Assembly: GCF_017068395.1 (NCBI RefSeq)
Contig: NZ_CP070619.1
Coordinates: 4,588,001-4,652,000, forward strand
Direction: 5' to 3'
Length of the DNA: 64,000 bases
DNA from: Rhodococcus pseudokoreensis
GTDB taxonomy: Bacteria; Actinomycetota; Actinomycetes; Mycobacteriales; Mycobacteriaceae
Shown here: in pieces, positions 26,154-34,593 of the stretch
Layout: the number at the start of each line of letters is the position of its first letter
Position numbering within the stretch: the first letter of the stretch is position 1
Made by a program: the position numbers and the translations under genes
The notes under the pieces: model-generated
Seen by the model: only the letters and a program-made list of their open reading frames with translations
Told to the model about the DNA's origin: nothing
Database searches by the model: none

Positions 26154-28099
26154 CCGTCACCACCGAACCCGTTGCAGTGCAGGCGGTCAAGCCCTACCGG
26201 CTGACACCGGTCGACGGAACGACACCCGACCCGGTGCTCGTGGAGATCGTCGCCGGCTACCTCGCCAGCGTCGAGATGGAGGTCGAGACGTCCATCTCGC
26301 GGACCTCGCGCTCCCCGATGATCCGCGACGCGCACGACTTCCGCGCCGGCATCCACGACCGCAACCTCCGGAAGCTCACGGGCCGTTCGTATTCGGCGCT
26401 GGTGCATCCGGTGGCGCGGGACTTCCCGCTCGACACCATGAAGCCCGGCGACGTCTACTTCCACAACGACGTCTACCTGTCCGAAGGCGGCATCGGCCAC
26501 CTCCCCGACCTCTGCGTCACCGTCCCGGTGTTCGCGACGCGGCCGGGCGACACGGAACCGTCCGTCGTCGCGTTCGTGCAGGCGTTCGGCCACCACGACG
26601 ACATCGGCGGCTGCTGCCCGGGATCGATGCCGTCCGGCGCGACCACCGTGTACGAGGAGGGCCTGATGGTCCCGCCGATCAAGCTGTGGGATCAGGGTGT
26701 GCCCAACGAGGCCGCGCTGCGCATCATGACCCGCAACTCGCGGATGCCCGACGCGCTGGCCGCCGACCTCGACGCCGAATGCTCGGCCTGCCTGATGGGC
26801 GCCCGGCGTCTCACCGAACTGTTCGAGCGGTACGGCTGCGACACCGTCGAGGCGTGCTTCGACGCGATGATGGACGCGACCACCGAGACGTACCGGCGGG
26901 AGATCCTCAGCAAGATCCCGAAGGGCGAGTACACGTGGGAGGACTACGCCGAACACGACGGCGTCGACGAGCCCATGCTGCACCGGCAGCGGATCACGCT
27001 GACCAAGACCGGCCCGGAGGACGAGGGCGGCGAACGCCTCATCCTCGACTTCAACGGCACCGGCCCGCAGGCGAAGGGTCCGATCAACCACTGCGGTGAC
27101 TACGCCGACGGCAACTTCCTCATCAAGTGGCTCGCGCCGATTCTGCGGAACCTCGCGGACAGTCCCGAGCGGATGGCGGAACTCGACGTCAACGAGGGCG
27201 TCGTGCCGTTGATCGAGATGAAGTTCCCGGAGAAGGGCACCCTGATCACGCCGATCTTCCCGGCGCCCACCAACGCCCGCACGTTCGTGATCCTGCGGCT
27301 GCTCGGCGTGCTCGCCGGCGTCGTCGCGAAGGCCGTCGACGGCAACATGCCCGCCGACCAGGAGACCATCCGGTACACCGGGGTGTACGGCGAGGACTTC
27401 GACGGGCATTCGTACCTGATGCGGGAGGTGCTCGGCGGCGGGTCCGGCGGCAGGCACTACGCGGACGGTGAGGACACCATCCACGTCGTTCCCGACTCGC
27501 GGAACCTGCCGACCGAGTTCACCGAGAGCCGGTTCCCGTTCATCGTCGAGAAGCTGGGCCTGGCGAAGGACTCCGGCGGCGCCGGACGCTACCGGGGCGG
27601 CCTGGGCTACGAGAAGCACATCCGGATGCTCAAGGACGCGAACTTCATGTCCATCGCCGACCGCTCGATCCTCTCCTGCTGGGGAGTCAAGGGCGGCAAG
27701 GCCGGACGGCCCTTCTCCGTGGTCCTCGACCCGGGCGGCCCGAACGAGCGCGAGTTCGACGCGCTGACCGACGCCGAACCGATCAAGGCCGGCGAGGTGG
27801 TGCGGATCCGCACCACCGGTGGCGGCGGCTGGGGCGACCCCCTCGATCGTCCGATCGAGGAAGTCGTCCGGGACGTGCTGTGGGGCAAGGTGTCCGCCGA
27901 GGGTGCCCGCGCCGACTACGGTGTGGTGCTGACGTCGTCGGACGGGGAGCCGGTCGTGGACGCCGACGCCACCGAGGCGCTGCGCGAGCAGATGCGCGAC
28001 AGCCGCGGCCTGGACGAGCCGTTCTTCGACCGCGGTCCCGGCTACGAACGCCTCTCCGGCGGTGCGAAGTTCGCCGAGTTCGACTTCATCGACCGGTGA
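26150..28099 (+). CDS. hyuB: Hydantoinase/oxoprolinase subunit B
   Basis: 649-aa catalytic partner of HyuA. It shows the family segments ISRTSRSPMIRDAHDF, GDVYFHNDVYLSEGGIGHLPD, FGHHDDIGG, FNGTGPQAKGPINHCG and GGGGWGDPLDR near the C-terminus. It is longer than many HyuB proteins (about 520-590 aa), which places it near the large HyuB/AcxB-type subunits. ATG 26150 overlaps the hyuA stop by 4 nt. HyuA and HyuB form a heteromeric complex in known systems. The reaction here is cyclic-amide hydrolysis or, less likely, carboxylation. Confidence 0.92.
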   Translation: MTVTTEPVAVQAVKPYRLTPVDGTTPDPVLVEIVAGYLASVEMEVETSISRTSRSPMIRDAHDFRAGIHDRNLRKLTGRSYSALVHPVARDFPLDTMKPGDVYFHNDVYLSEGGIGHLPDLCVTVPVFATRPGDTEPSVVAFVQAFGHHDDIGGCCPGSMPSGATTVYEEGLMVPPIKLWDQGVPNEAALRIMTRNSRMPDALAADLDAECSACLMGARRLTELFERYGCDTVEACFDAMMDATTETYRREILSKIPKGEYTWEDYAEHDGVDEPMLHRQRITLTKTGPEDEGGERLILDFNGTGPQAKGPINHCGDYADGNFLIKWLAPILRNLADSPERMAELDVNEGVVPLIEMKFPEKGTLITPIFPAPTNARTFVILRLLGVLAGVVAKAVDGNMPADQETIRYTGVYGEDFDGHSYLMREVLGGGSGGRHYADGEDTIHVVPDSRNLPTEFTESRFPFIVEKLGLAKDSGGAGRYRGGLGYEKHIRMLKDANFMSIADRSILSCWGVKGGKAGRPFSVVLDPGGPNEREFDALTDAEPIKAGEVVRIRTTGGGGWGDPLDRPIEEVVRDVLWGKVSAEGARADYGVVLTSSDGEPVVDADATEALREQMRDSRGLDEPFFDRGPGYERLSGGAKFAEFDFIDR

Positions 28100-28103
28100 T
28101 CCG

Positions 28104-28907
28104 ATGACCGAGTCAGTCTCCCGCGGCGCCGGCATCGCCGTCGTCGGCGCCGCAGGGAAGACCGGAGCCGCCGTCGTGGCGGCGCTCGACGGACTCGCCG
28201 ACGTACGCCGGGTGGTGCACACCGCCCGGCGTTCCGGCGATCACGCCGTCGACCTCGAGACCGGGGCGGGACTGGCCGGCGCGCTGTCGGGGTGCCGGGG
28301 CGTGTACTTCATCGCCCCGAATGTGCATCCCGACGAGCCGGCCCTCGTGCGCCGGGCTCTCTCGGCCGCCGCCGACGCCGGCGTCGAGCATTTCGTCTAC
28401 CACTCGGTCGCGTGGCCGTACACCCCGGCGATGCCGCACCACGTCGACAAGGCGCGGTGCGAGGACGAACTGAGGACGTTCGGCGGGCTCCGGTGGACCG
28501 TCCTGCAGCCGTGCGCCTACGCGGAGAACTTCGCCGCGGTCCTCGACGGCACGGCCACCGCGGTCGACGTGCCGTACAGCCCCGACGCCCGGTTCTCGTT
28601 CGTGCGCCTCACCGACGTCGCGGAGGTGGCGGCCCGCGTCCTCGTCGACGGCGCGGACGTCCACCACGGCGCCACCTACGAGCTCGGCGGCCCGCAGGCC
28701 CTCAGCGTGCGGGACCTCTGCGACCGGGCGAACGGTCCGGTGTCGGTGAAGCAGGTGTCCGTCGACGAGTGGATGTCGCGGCACGGGCAGTCGCTGTCCG
28801 ACGACGGTCGTGCCCGGTTGTCCGCGATGTTCGAGTTCTACGACCGGCACGGGTTCACCGCGGGCCACGCCGTGTTCGAGTCGCTGCTCGGCCGTCCACC
28901 CAGGTGA
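28104..28907 (+). CDS. NmrA-like NAD(P)-binding protein
   Basis: 267-aa atypical short-chain dehydrogenase of the NmrA/HSCARG group. The glycine-rich NAD(P) loop is GAAGKTGAAVV (about 15-25), with HFVYHSVAWPYTP in the position of the SDR active site but without the YxxxK catalytic pair. Such proteins often sense NAD(P) ratio rather than catalyse. ATG 28104 starts 4 bp after the hyuB stop, so it belongs to the hyu unit. An accessory or regulatory role is possible. Its stop codon lies inside the following hairpin. Confidence 0.8.
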   Translation: MTESVSRGAGIAVVGAAGKTGAAVVAALDGLADVRRVVHTARRSGDHAVDLETGAGLAGALSGCRGVYFIAPNVHPDEPALVRRALSAAADAGVEHFVYHSVAWPYTPAMPHHVDKARCEDELRTFGGLRWTVLQPCAYAENFAAVLDGTATAVDVPYSPDARFSFVRLTDVAEVAARVLVDGADVHHGATYELGGPQALSVRDLCDRANGPVSVKQVSVDEWMSRHGQSLSDDGRARLSAMFEFYDRHGFTAGHAVFESLLGRPPR

Positions 28908-28946
28908 GCGGCAAAGCGTGCCGGGGCACACTTTGCCGCTCACCTG
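28901..28946. terminator. Bidirectional terminator between convergent genes
   Basis: 16-bp perfect stem (left arm 28901-28916, right arm 28931-28946) with an inner GTGCC/GGCAC helix. The left arm contains the NmrA stop codon and the right arm abuts the stop of the PhoX-like gene (28947) on the other strand. It can serve both directions. Its sequence differs from the seven triple-hairpin elements elsewhere in the window. Confidence 0.8.
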
Positions 28947-31016
28947 TCAGACGCCGATCCGGCCGCCCGACTTCCAGACCGCGACGACGGCGGGACGTGG
29001 CTGCGTGTCGCCGCCGTCGGGCCAGTGCGACGCCGGGTTGTCGGCGCTCGCGCCGTCCAGTTCACCCGGGTGCTGCACGCACACCGTGACCCGCTCCTCG
29101 CTGACGATCGGACCGCACGTCTCGGCGCCCTTGGGCACGGAGAGGAACTGCTTGGTCTCCCCGCGGTTCGCGCCGTCGAGGACGACGCTGAACAGGCCGT
29201 CGTTCGACTTCAGCGCGTTGCCGTCGGTGGAGATCCACAGGTTGCCGTGCGGGTCGAACGCCAGGTTGTCGGGGCAGGAGATCGGGCTGACGCTCGCCTT
29301 GTCGAACCCGCCGAAGTAGGTGTCGGCCGCCGTCGGGTCGCCGCACACGAGCAGCAGGTTCCAGGTGAACTCGGTGCCGGCGTGGTCGTCGGTGAGTTCG
29401 AGGACCTGGCCGTTCTTGTTGTTGTTCCGCGGGTTGGCCTCGTCGGCCGCCGCCGCGCCGTCGACGCCGCGCTTGGTGTTGTTGGTCAGCGCCACGTACA
29501 CCTTGCCGGTGGTCGGGCTGGGCTCGAAGTCCTCGGGGCGGTCCATCTTGGTGGCACCGACCTTGTCGCCGGCCTGCCGGGTGAACACCGCCACCTCCTC
29601 GGCGCTCATGCCGTCGACGAGCGACTCGCCGCGGCCGTCCTCGCCGGTGCGCAGCAGCGGGATCCACTCCCCGGTGCCGTCGAACGTGCCGCTCGACGGT
29701 AGCGCCCCCGACCCGTCGATCTGGTCCGCGGAGTTGCCGGCGAACTTCGCGACGTACAGCGTGCCCGCGTCGAGCAGCGTCATGTTGTTGCGGACGGCGG
29801 CCTGGCTGTTGCCGTCCATCATCTTCCGGCTGGAGACGAACTTGTACATGTAGTCGAAGCGTTCGTCGTCGCCGCTGTACGCCACGACCGTGCCGTCGTC
29901 GGTGACGTGGATGGTGGCGGCCTCGTGCTTGAACCGGCCCAGCGCCGTGTGCTTGACGGGCGCGGACGTCGCGTCCCACGGGTCGACCTCGACGACCCAG
30001 CCGAAGCGGTTGACCTCGTTCGGCTCCTGGGCGAGGTCGAAACGCTTGTCGAAACGCTCCCACTTGCGCTCGGAGGCAGCACCTTCCACGCCGTACCGCT
30101 TCAGCCGCGTGGCGACGGCGGGGTCGGTGACCAGTTCGGCGTTCGCGAAGTACTGGTTGAAGTTCTCCTCCCCCGACAGCACCGTGCCCCACGGGGTGAC
30201 GCCACCGGAACAGTTGTTGAGCGTGCCGAGCACCTTCGTGCCCGTCGGGTCCGCGGACGTCTTCAGGAACTCGCTGCCCGCGGCGGGACCGGTGACGACG
30301 AATTCCGTCGTCGCCGTGATGCGCCGGTTGTACGGCCCGAAGTCGGGAGTGAGCGCGCCCGAGCTGGATTCACCCTTCACCTGCACCACGGACAGTCCGT
30401 GGGCGGCGAGCGCCGTCTGGAACTGCTCCGGCGACGGGTTCTCGGCGTCGTATCCCTTGAACATGAACGGTTCGGTGGTGTACTCGTGGTTGACCACCAG
30501 CAGGAAGGTGTTCGGCTGCCCCTCGACCGGCAGCAGTCCGGCGAAGTCGTTGTTGAACCCGAACTGCTGCGCCTGCGCCTGGGCGGTCTGGTTGTCGAAG
30601 TCGAACGCGGGGGCCCCGGGCAGCACCGGGTCGCCCCAGCGGATCACGACGGCCTGCTCGTACCCTTCGGGGACGACGACGGCGTCCTCGGTGTTGGGGG
30701 CGACGGCGTCGAAGCTCGTTCCGGCCGGGGTGCCACCGTCCGAACCGCCCGTGCCGGAGACGCTTCCGCTGCCGGAGTCGTCGGAGCAGGCCACCAGCGC
30801 ACTGCCCGCGCCGACGGCGAGGACGGCCATCCCCGTCCCGCGCAGCATCCCGCGCCGCGACAGGGCGGCGCGGGCGATGTCGCGGAAGTATTCGCCGTGC
30901 GAGGTGTTGGGCACGTCGTGGGAGCACGCGTTGCCGCACTTGTACTGGCAGGTGACGGAGGCGCGTGAGGACGCGCCGTCATGGTTGACGAACAGTGCGA
31001 GGGGTTTCAAACTCAC
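28947..31016 (-). CDS. PhoX-like (DUF839) Tat-exported phosphatase family protein
   Basis: 689-aa PhoX/DUF839 protein. The N-terminus has CQYKCGNAC (C23, C27, C31) and a twin-arginine signal SRRGMLRG (about 53-60) before a hydrophobic stretch and a lipobox-like ALVAC. The mature part has NNCSGGVTPWGTVLSGEEN, the conserved metal-site region of PhoX, and the beta-propeller repeats RPEDFE and NLAFDPHGNLWISTDG. PhoX enzymes are Ca/Fe phosphatases that release phosphate outside the cell, but many actinobacterial homologues are untested. GTG 31016 chosen because MSLKPLALF fits family N-termini and GGGAG lies upstream; an ATG at 31052 is the alternative. Confidence 0.88.
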   Translation of the reverse strand: MSLKPLALFVNHDGASSRASVTCQYKCGNACSHDVPNTSHGEYFRDIARAALSRRGMLRGTGMAVLAVGAGSALVACSDDSGSGSVSGTGGSDGGTPAGTSFDAVAPNTEDAVVVPEGYEQAVVIRWGDPVLPGAPAFDFDNQTAQAQAQQFGFNNDFAGLLPVEGQPNTFLLVVNHEYTTEPFMFKGYDAENPSPEQFQTALAAHGLSVVQVKGESSSGALTPDFGPYNRRITATTEFVVTGPAAGSEFLKTSADPTGTKVLGTLNNCSGGVTPWGTVLSGEENFNQYFANAELVTDPAVATRLKRYGVEGAASERKWERFDKRFDLAQEPNEVNRFGWVVEVDPWDATSAPVKHTALGRFKHEAATIHVTDDGTVVAYSGDDERFDYMYKFVSSRKMMDGNSQAAVRNNMTLLDAGTLYVAKFAGNSADQIDGSGALPSSGTFDGTGEWIPLLRTGEDGRGESLVDGMSAEEVAVFTRQAGDKVGATKMDRPEDFEPSPTTGKVYVALTNNTKRGVDGAAAADEANPRNNNKNGQVLELTDDHAGTEFTWNLLLVCGDPTAADTYFGGFDKASVSPISCPDNLAFDPHGNLWISTDGNALKSNDGLFSVVLDGANRGETKQFLSVPKGAETCGPIVSEERVTVCVQHPGELDGASADNPASHWPDGGDTQPRPAVVAVWKSGGRIGV

Positions 31017-31172
31017 CGTGGCTCCCGATTCGAATGCGGACAACTCCGGCACCGTAGAAGTCGTAAGCGAGGGAAAGGGAACGTGGGTGTGAACGCGCGG
31101 ACAACGAGGCGACCCTAAGTCTGGAGTGATTTACGTCTAGCCAGCAGCCCGGACGGCGTGCACGATGGATAG

Positions 31173-32189
31173 ATGGACGCCGTCGATGCGCTGCGGGAAA
31201 TTGCGTTCTGGCTCGAGCGTTCGCGCGACGAGGGACCCAGGATCGGCGCCTTCCGCCGGGCGGCCGATGTGCTCGAGTCCTCGACCGCCGAGGAGCGGGA
31301 AGCCCTGGCGGCGAACGGCTGGGTATACCTGCCCGACATCGGCTCCGAGGCGGCCGCGATCATCCGTGAGTGCGCCGATGCGGTGCCGCTGTACCTGACA
31401 TATCTGCGCGGTTCGGCGGAACCGATCGGGCTGGGCGGAACGGAACTGCTCGAGGCCCTCCGCGGCGACCTGCACACCCATTCGGATTGGTCGGACGGCC
31501 GGTGCCAGCTCCGGGAGATGATGCGGCGCGCGGCCGCGCTGGGGCACGACTACTGCGCGATCACCGACCACTCGCCGCGGCTGACGGTCGCGAACGGGCT
31601 GTCTTCGGAGCAACTGCTCGTCCAGTTGAACGTGGTCGCCGAACTGAACGTCGAGCTGGCGCCGTTCCGGGTGCTCACCGGCATCGAGGTCGACATCCTC
31701 GACGACGGCTCCCTCGACCAGGACGACGACCTGCTCGCCGACCTGGACATCGTGGTCGCGAGCGTGCACTCGCACCTGGACACCGATCGGGCGACGACGA
31801 CCAAGCGGATGCTGCAGGCCGTCAAGTCTCCGCACGTCGACGTGCTCGGGCACTGCACCGGCCGGCTCGTCGAGGGGATCCGGGGACCGCGGCCCGAATC
31901 GAAATTCGACGCGGAACGCGTGTTCGACGCGTGCCGCGAGTACGGCACCGCGGTGGAGATCAACTCCCGTCCCGAGCGCCGCGACCCGCCGGGACGGCTG
32001 ATCGACCTCGCACTGAACAGCGGCTGCAAGTTCTCCATCGACACCGACGCGCACACCACCGGGCACCTCGCCTGGCAGGGCTACGCGTGCGAGCGCGCCG
32101 CCGAACGCGGAGTCGAGCCGTCGGATGTGATCAACACCCTGCCCGTGGCCGAGTTGCTGGAGTGGACCGGCGCGCCGATTCGGCAATGA
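31173..32189 (+). CDS. PHP-domain phosphoesterase (PolX-like)
   Basis: 338-aa protein. The N-terminal ~75 residues resemble the helix-hairpin-helix region of family X polymerases (LPDIGSEAAAII), but there is no polymerase domain. The PHP domain starts at about 98 with DLHTHSDWSDG (H101, H103), followed by AITDHSPR, TGIEVDIL, ASVHSHLD, GHCTGR, VEINSRP and DTDAHTTGHL, which give a complete trinuclear metal set. It is probably a phosphoesterase; the substrate (DNA 3' ends or a small phosphate ester) is not known. It is divergent from the PhoX-like gene across a 156-bp region with no recognised motif. Confidence 0.88.
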   Translation: MDAVDALREIAFWLERSRDEGPRIGAFRRAADVLESSTAEEREALAANGWVYLPDIGSEAAAIIRECADAVPLYLTYLRGSAEPIGLGGTELLEALRGDLHTHSDWSDGRCQLREMMRRAAALGHDYCAITDHSPRLTVANGLSSEQLLVQLNVVAELNVELAPFRVLTGIEVDILDDGSLDQDDDLLADLDIVVASVHSHLDTDRATTTKRMLQAVKSPHVDVLGHCTGRLVEGIRGPRPESKFDAERVFDACREYGTAVEINSRPERRDPPGRLIDLALNSGCKFSIDTDAHTTGHLAWQGYACERAAERGVEPSDVINTLPVAELLEWTGAPIRQ

Positions 32190-32460
32190 TTCGTGTCGTA
32201 CTGATCGCGGCCGCGGTGGTCGCGTGCTGATCGCTGCCGCGTGGGTGCTGCAGCGAAAACTGATCTACTTCCCCGACACCACTCCGGTGCCGCCCGCCGG
32301 CAGGGTTATCGCCGGGGCGGAGGACGTCACGCTGGGGCTGGCACTCGACGTCCGGGCCGGCCGCCGGCACCTCGTCGACGAGCGTCGCGTGCCGCCGGAG
32401 CGGCTGCTCTACTTCGGGGAGAGCCTCGGCACCGGCGATCTGGCGCTCCGCGCCCCGTGA
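32186..32460 (+). pseudogene. Remnant of an alpha/beta-hydrolase membrane-anchored protein
   Basis: ATG 32186 overlaps the PHP-gene stop. The first frame reads MIRVVLIAAAVVAC then stops at 32228. The next frame continues the same anchor sequence (LIAAAWVLQRKLIYFPDTTPVPPAG), so about one base has been lost near 32225. After GAEDVTL the text jumps to RRHLVDERRVPPERLLYFGESLG, which in alpha/beta-hydrolases of this type lies about 80-100 residues later, around the nucleophile elbow. The serine motif is GESLG and the catalytic Asp/His part is gone. It reads as an internally deleted, frameshifted and truncated gene ending in a repeat element. Confidence 0.75.
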
Positions 32461-32510
32461 GTGGTTAACGAGTCTCTGGACTCGCCCGCCACGCACGGGC
32501 GCGTCAGCGC
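32442..32510. repeat. Triple-hairpin palindromic element, copy 1
   Basis: Left hairpin GGCGC-TCC-GCGCC (32442-32454), central palindrome 32454-32499 with GAGTC-TCTG-GACTC at its tip, right hairpin GCGC-GTCA-GCGC (32499-32510). The hydrolase-remnant stop (32458-32460) and the lutC stop (32504-32506, other strand) both lie inside. It probably works as a bidirectional terminator. Confidence 0.8.
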
Positions 32511-33115
32511 ACGATCACGACGTCCAGCGTCCGGGGACCGTGCACGCCTTCGACGCGGTTGAGTTCGATGTCGCTGGTGGCGCTGGGACCGCTGATGAAC
32601 GTCAGCGGTGCGGTCGGGTCGAGCGTCTGGAAGGCCTGCGGCACGGTGTCGACGATCTGGTCGGTGCGCACGATGCAGATGTGATGGTCCGGGACCAGGG
32701 TCAGCGCCCGCCGGCCCTGACCTGCGCCGCCGTCGAGCACGATGGTCCCGGTGGCGGCGATCCCGAGGGTGCAGCCGGTGACGACCACGTCGATGGCGTC
32801 GAGTTCGAGCGTCGACAGTTCGGCGGGTGCGCGGTCGACGACGACGTCACCGCGCGGTCGCCACGACTGCGGAAGGTCCGGTGGGACGACGGCCCGCTTC
32901 CCCTCCGCGATCAGTCCGGTGACGATCTCGACGACGGTGGTCTCGTCGGCGCGGTGGACCTGTGCGCGGTAGTCGTCGACGGTGTGCGCGAACAACTCGA
33001 CGTCGCCGGGGCCGGACGCCGGCTCGCGGTGGTAGTCGCGGGGAACGGGTTCGGGGGCCGGCGCGTCGGCGATTGCTGACCGGATCCGGGACAGTATCTC
33101 TGCGCGTGCGGTCAT
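32504..33115 (-). CDS. lutC: Lactate utilization protein C (LUD domain)
   Basis: 203-aa LutC/YkgG protein with one LUD domain, third gene of lutABC. Characteristic segments are VVVTGCTLGIAATGTIVLDGG and ALTLVPDHHICIVRTDQIVDTVPQAF, then FISGPSATSDIELNRVEGVHGP near the C-terminus. LutABC together oxidise L-lactate to pyruvate in the cytosol; LutC's own chemistry is not well defined. ATG 33115 overlaps the lutB stop by 4 nt. The stop codon lies in the loop of the right hairpin of repeat copy 1. Confidence 0.93.
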   Translation of the reverse strand: MTARAEILSRIRSAIADAPAPEPVPRDYHREPASGPGDVELFAHTVDDYRAQVHRADETTVVEIVTGLIAEGKRAVVPPDLPQSWRPRGDVVVDRAPAELSTLELDAIDVVVTGCTLGIAATGTIVLDGGAGQGRRALTLVPDHHICIVRTDQIVDTVPQAFQTLDPTAPLTFISGPSATSDIELNRVEGVHGPRTLDVVIVR

Positions 33116-34593
33116 CGTGTCGTGTCCTCGTGAGTGCGGGCCCACCATTGTCGGAACGTCTCCTTCGGCGGGGCGGGCAGGTCGCGGCTCGCGGTCCATT
33201 TCGACGCCGGGTACGGCAGCGACGTGATGCGTCCGGACCGGCCGCCCAGCACCCGGCCGACCTTGGCCGCCGTCTCGGCGGCGGCGAACCGTTTCTCCGA
33301 CCCCATCACGAAGCCGGCGGCCTTCATCGCGAGGTCCTGGCCGCCCGGCAGTCCGTGCCGTTCGGAGTCGACCTGTTCCGCGCGCAGGTGCACGAGAATG
33401 CTGGGGATGTCGATGCGCACGGGGCAGGCGTCGAAGCAGGCGCCGCACAGGGTGGACGCGTAGGGCAGTGACGCGTTCGGGTCGTCGTGGCCGGTGGTCC
33501 CGGTGAGTTGCGGGCTGAGGATCGCGCCGATCGGCCCGGGGTAGACCGACCCGTACGCGTGCCCGCCCGCCCGCTCGTACACGGGGCACACGTTCAGGCA
33601 GGCGCTGCAGCGGATGCAGTGCAGCGCGGACCGCCCGGTCTCGTCCGCGAGGACGTTGGTGCGACCGTTGTCGAGGAGGACGACGTGGAAGTTCTGCGGA
33701 CCGTCGCCGGGGTGCACCCCGGTCCACATGGAGGTGTACGGGTTCATCCGCTCGGCGGTGGACGACCGCGGCAGCAGTTGCATGAACACCTCGAGGTCGG
33801 TGAACGTGGGGACCAGTTTCTCGATGCCCATGAGGGTGATGAGCGTGTCGGGGAGGGTGAGGCACATCCGTCCGTTGCCCTCCGATTCCACCACCGCGAG
33901 GGTTCCGGTCTCCGCGACCCCGAAGTTCGCACCGCTGATCGCGACCTTGGCGGACAGGAACTTTCGACGCAGGTGTGCCCGCGCGGCCATCGCCAGCGCC
34001 CGGGGGTCGTCGGTGATGTCCTTGTCGACGCCCGGCATCGCGTTCAGGAAGATCTCCCGGATTTCGGCGCGGTTGCGGTGGATGGCGGGCACCAGGATGT
34101 GGCTCGGTTTGTCCTCGCCGAGTTGGACGATGAGTTCGGCGAGGTCGGTTTCGATCGCCGCGATCCCGTTCTCCTCGAGATGCTCGTTGAGGCCCGTCTC
34201 CTGCGTGGCCATCGACTTGACCTTCACCACCTCGTCGGAGCCGGTGGCCCGGACGAGGTCGGTGATGATCCGGTTCGCCTCGTCCGCGTCGCGTGCCCAG
34301 TGGACGGTGCCGCCGCGGGCGGTGACGTTCTCCTCGAACTGCACGAGCAGTTCGGGGAGCCGGGCCATCACGTCCGCCTTCAGGGCGCTGCCGGCCCGTC
34401 GCAGTTCCTCCCAGTCGTCGACCTCGGCGACCGCGGCGATCCGCTTGTTGCGGATGGTGGTGGTGGCGGCGCCGAGGTTGGCGCGCAGCTGGGTGTCGGT
34501 GAGCGCCTTCCGGGCCGCGTCAGGGAAAGATTCTGTGCCCCGGATGTTTCCGGTGCCCGGGTGGAAGGTGGGTGAGCCGAGGAAAGTGGTCAT
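33112..34593 (-). CDS. lutB: Lactate utilization iron-sulfur protein B
   Basis: 493-aa LutB. The N-terminal LUD domain (to about 300) includes VVKVKSMATQETGLNEHLE and ANFGVAETGTLAVVESEGNGR. Two 4Fe-4S motifs follow: CIRCSACLNVC (C326, C329, C332, C336) and CGACFDACPV about 55 residues later. The C-terminal DUF3390-type tail ends in FRQWWARTHED. It carries electrons in the LutABC lactate oxidase complex. Start ATG 34593 overlaps the lutA stop (ATGA). Confidence 0.95.
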   Translation of the reverse strand: MTTFLGSPTFHPGTGNIRGTESFPDAARKALTDTQLRANLGAATTTIRNKRIAAVAEVDDWEELRRAGSALKADVMARLPELLVQFEENVTARGGTVHWARDADEANRIITDLVRATGSDEVVKVKSMATQETGLNEHLEENGIAAIETDLAELIVQLGEDKPSHILVPAIHRNRAEIREIFLNAMPGVDKDITDDPRALAMAARAHLRRKFLSAKVAISGANFGVAETGTLAVVESEGNGRMCLTLPDTLITLMGIEKLVPTFTDLEVFMQLLPRSSTAERMNPYTSMWTGVHPGDGPQNFHVVLLDNGRTNVLADETGRSALHCIRCSACLNVCPVYERAGGHAYGSVYPGPIGAILSPQLTGTTGHDDPNASLPYASTLCGACFDACPVRIDIPSILVHLRAEQVDSERHGLPGGQDLAMKAAGFVMGSEKRFAAAETAAKVGRVLGGRSGRITSLPYPASKWTASRDLPAPPKETFRQWWARTHEDTTR

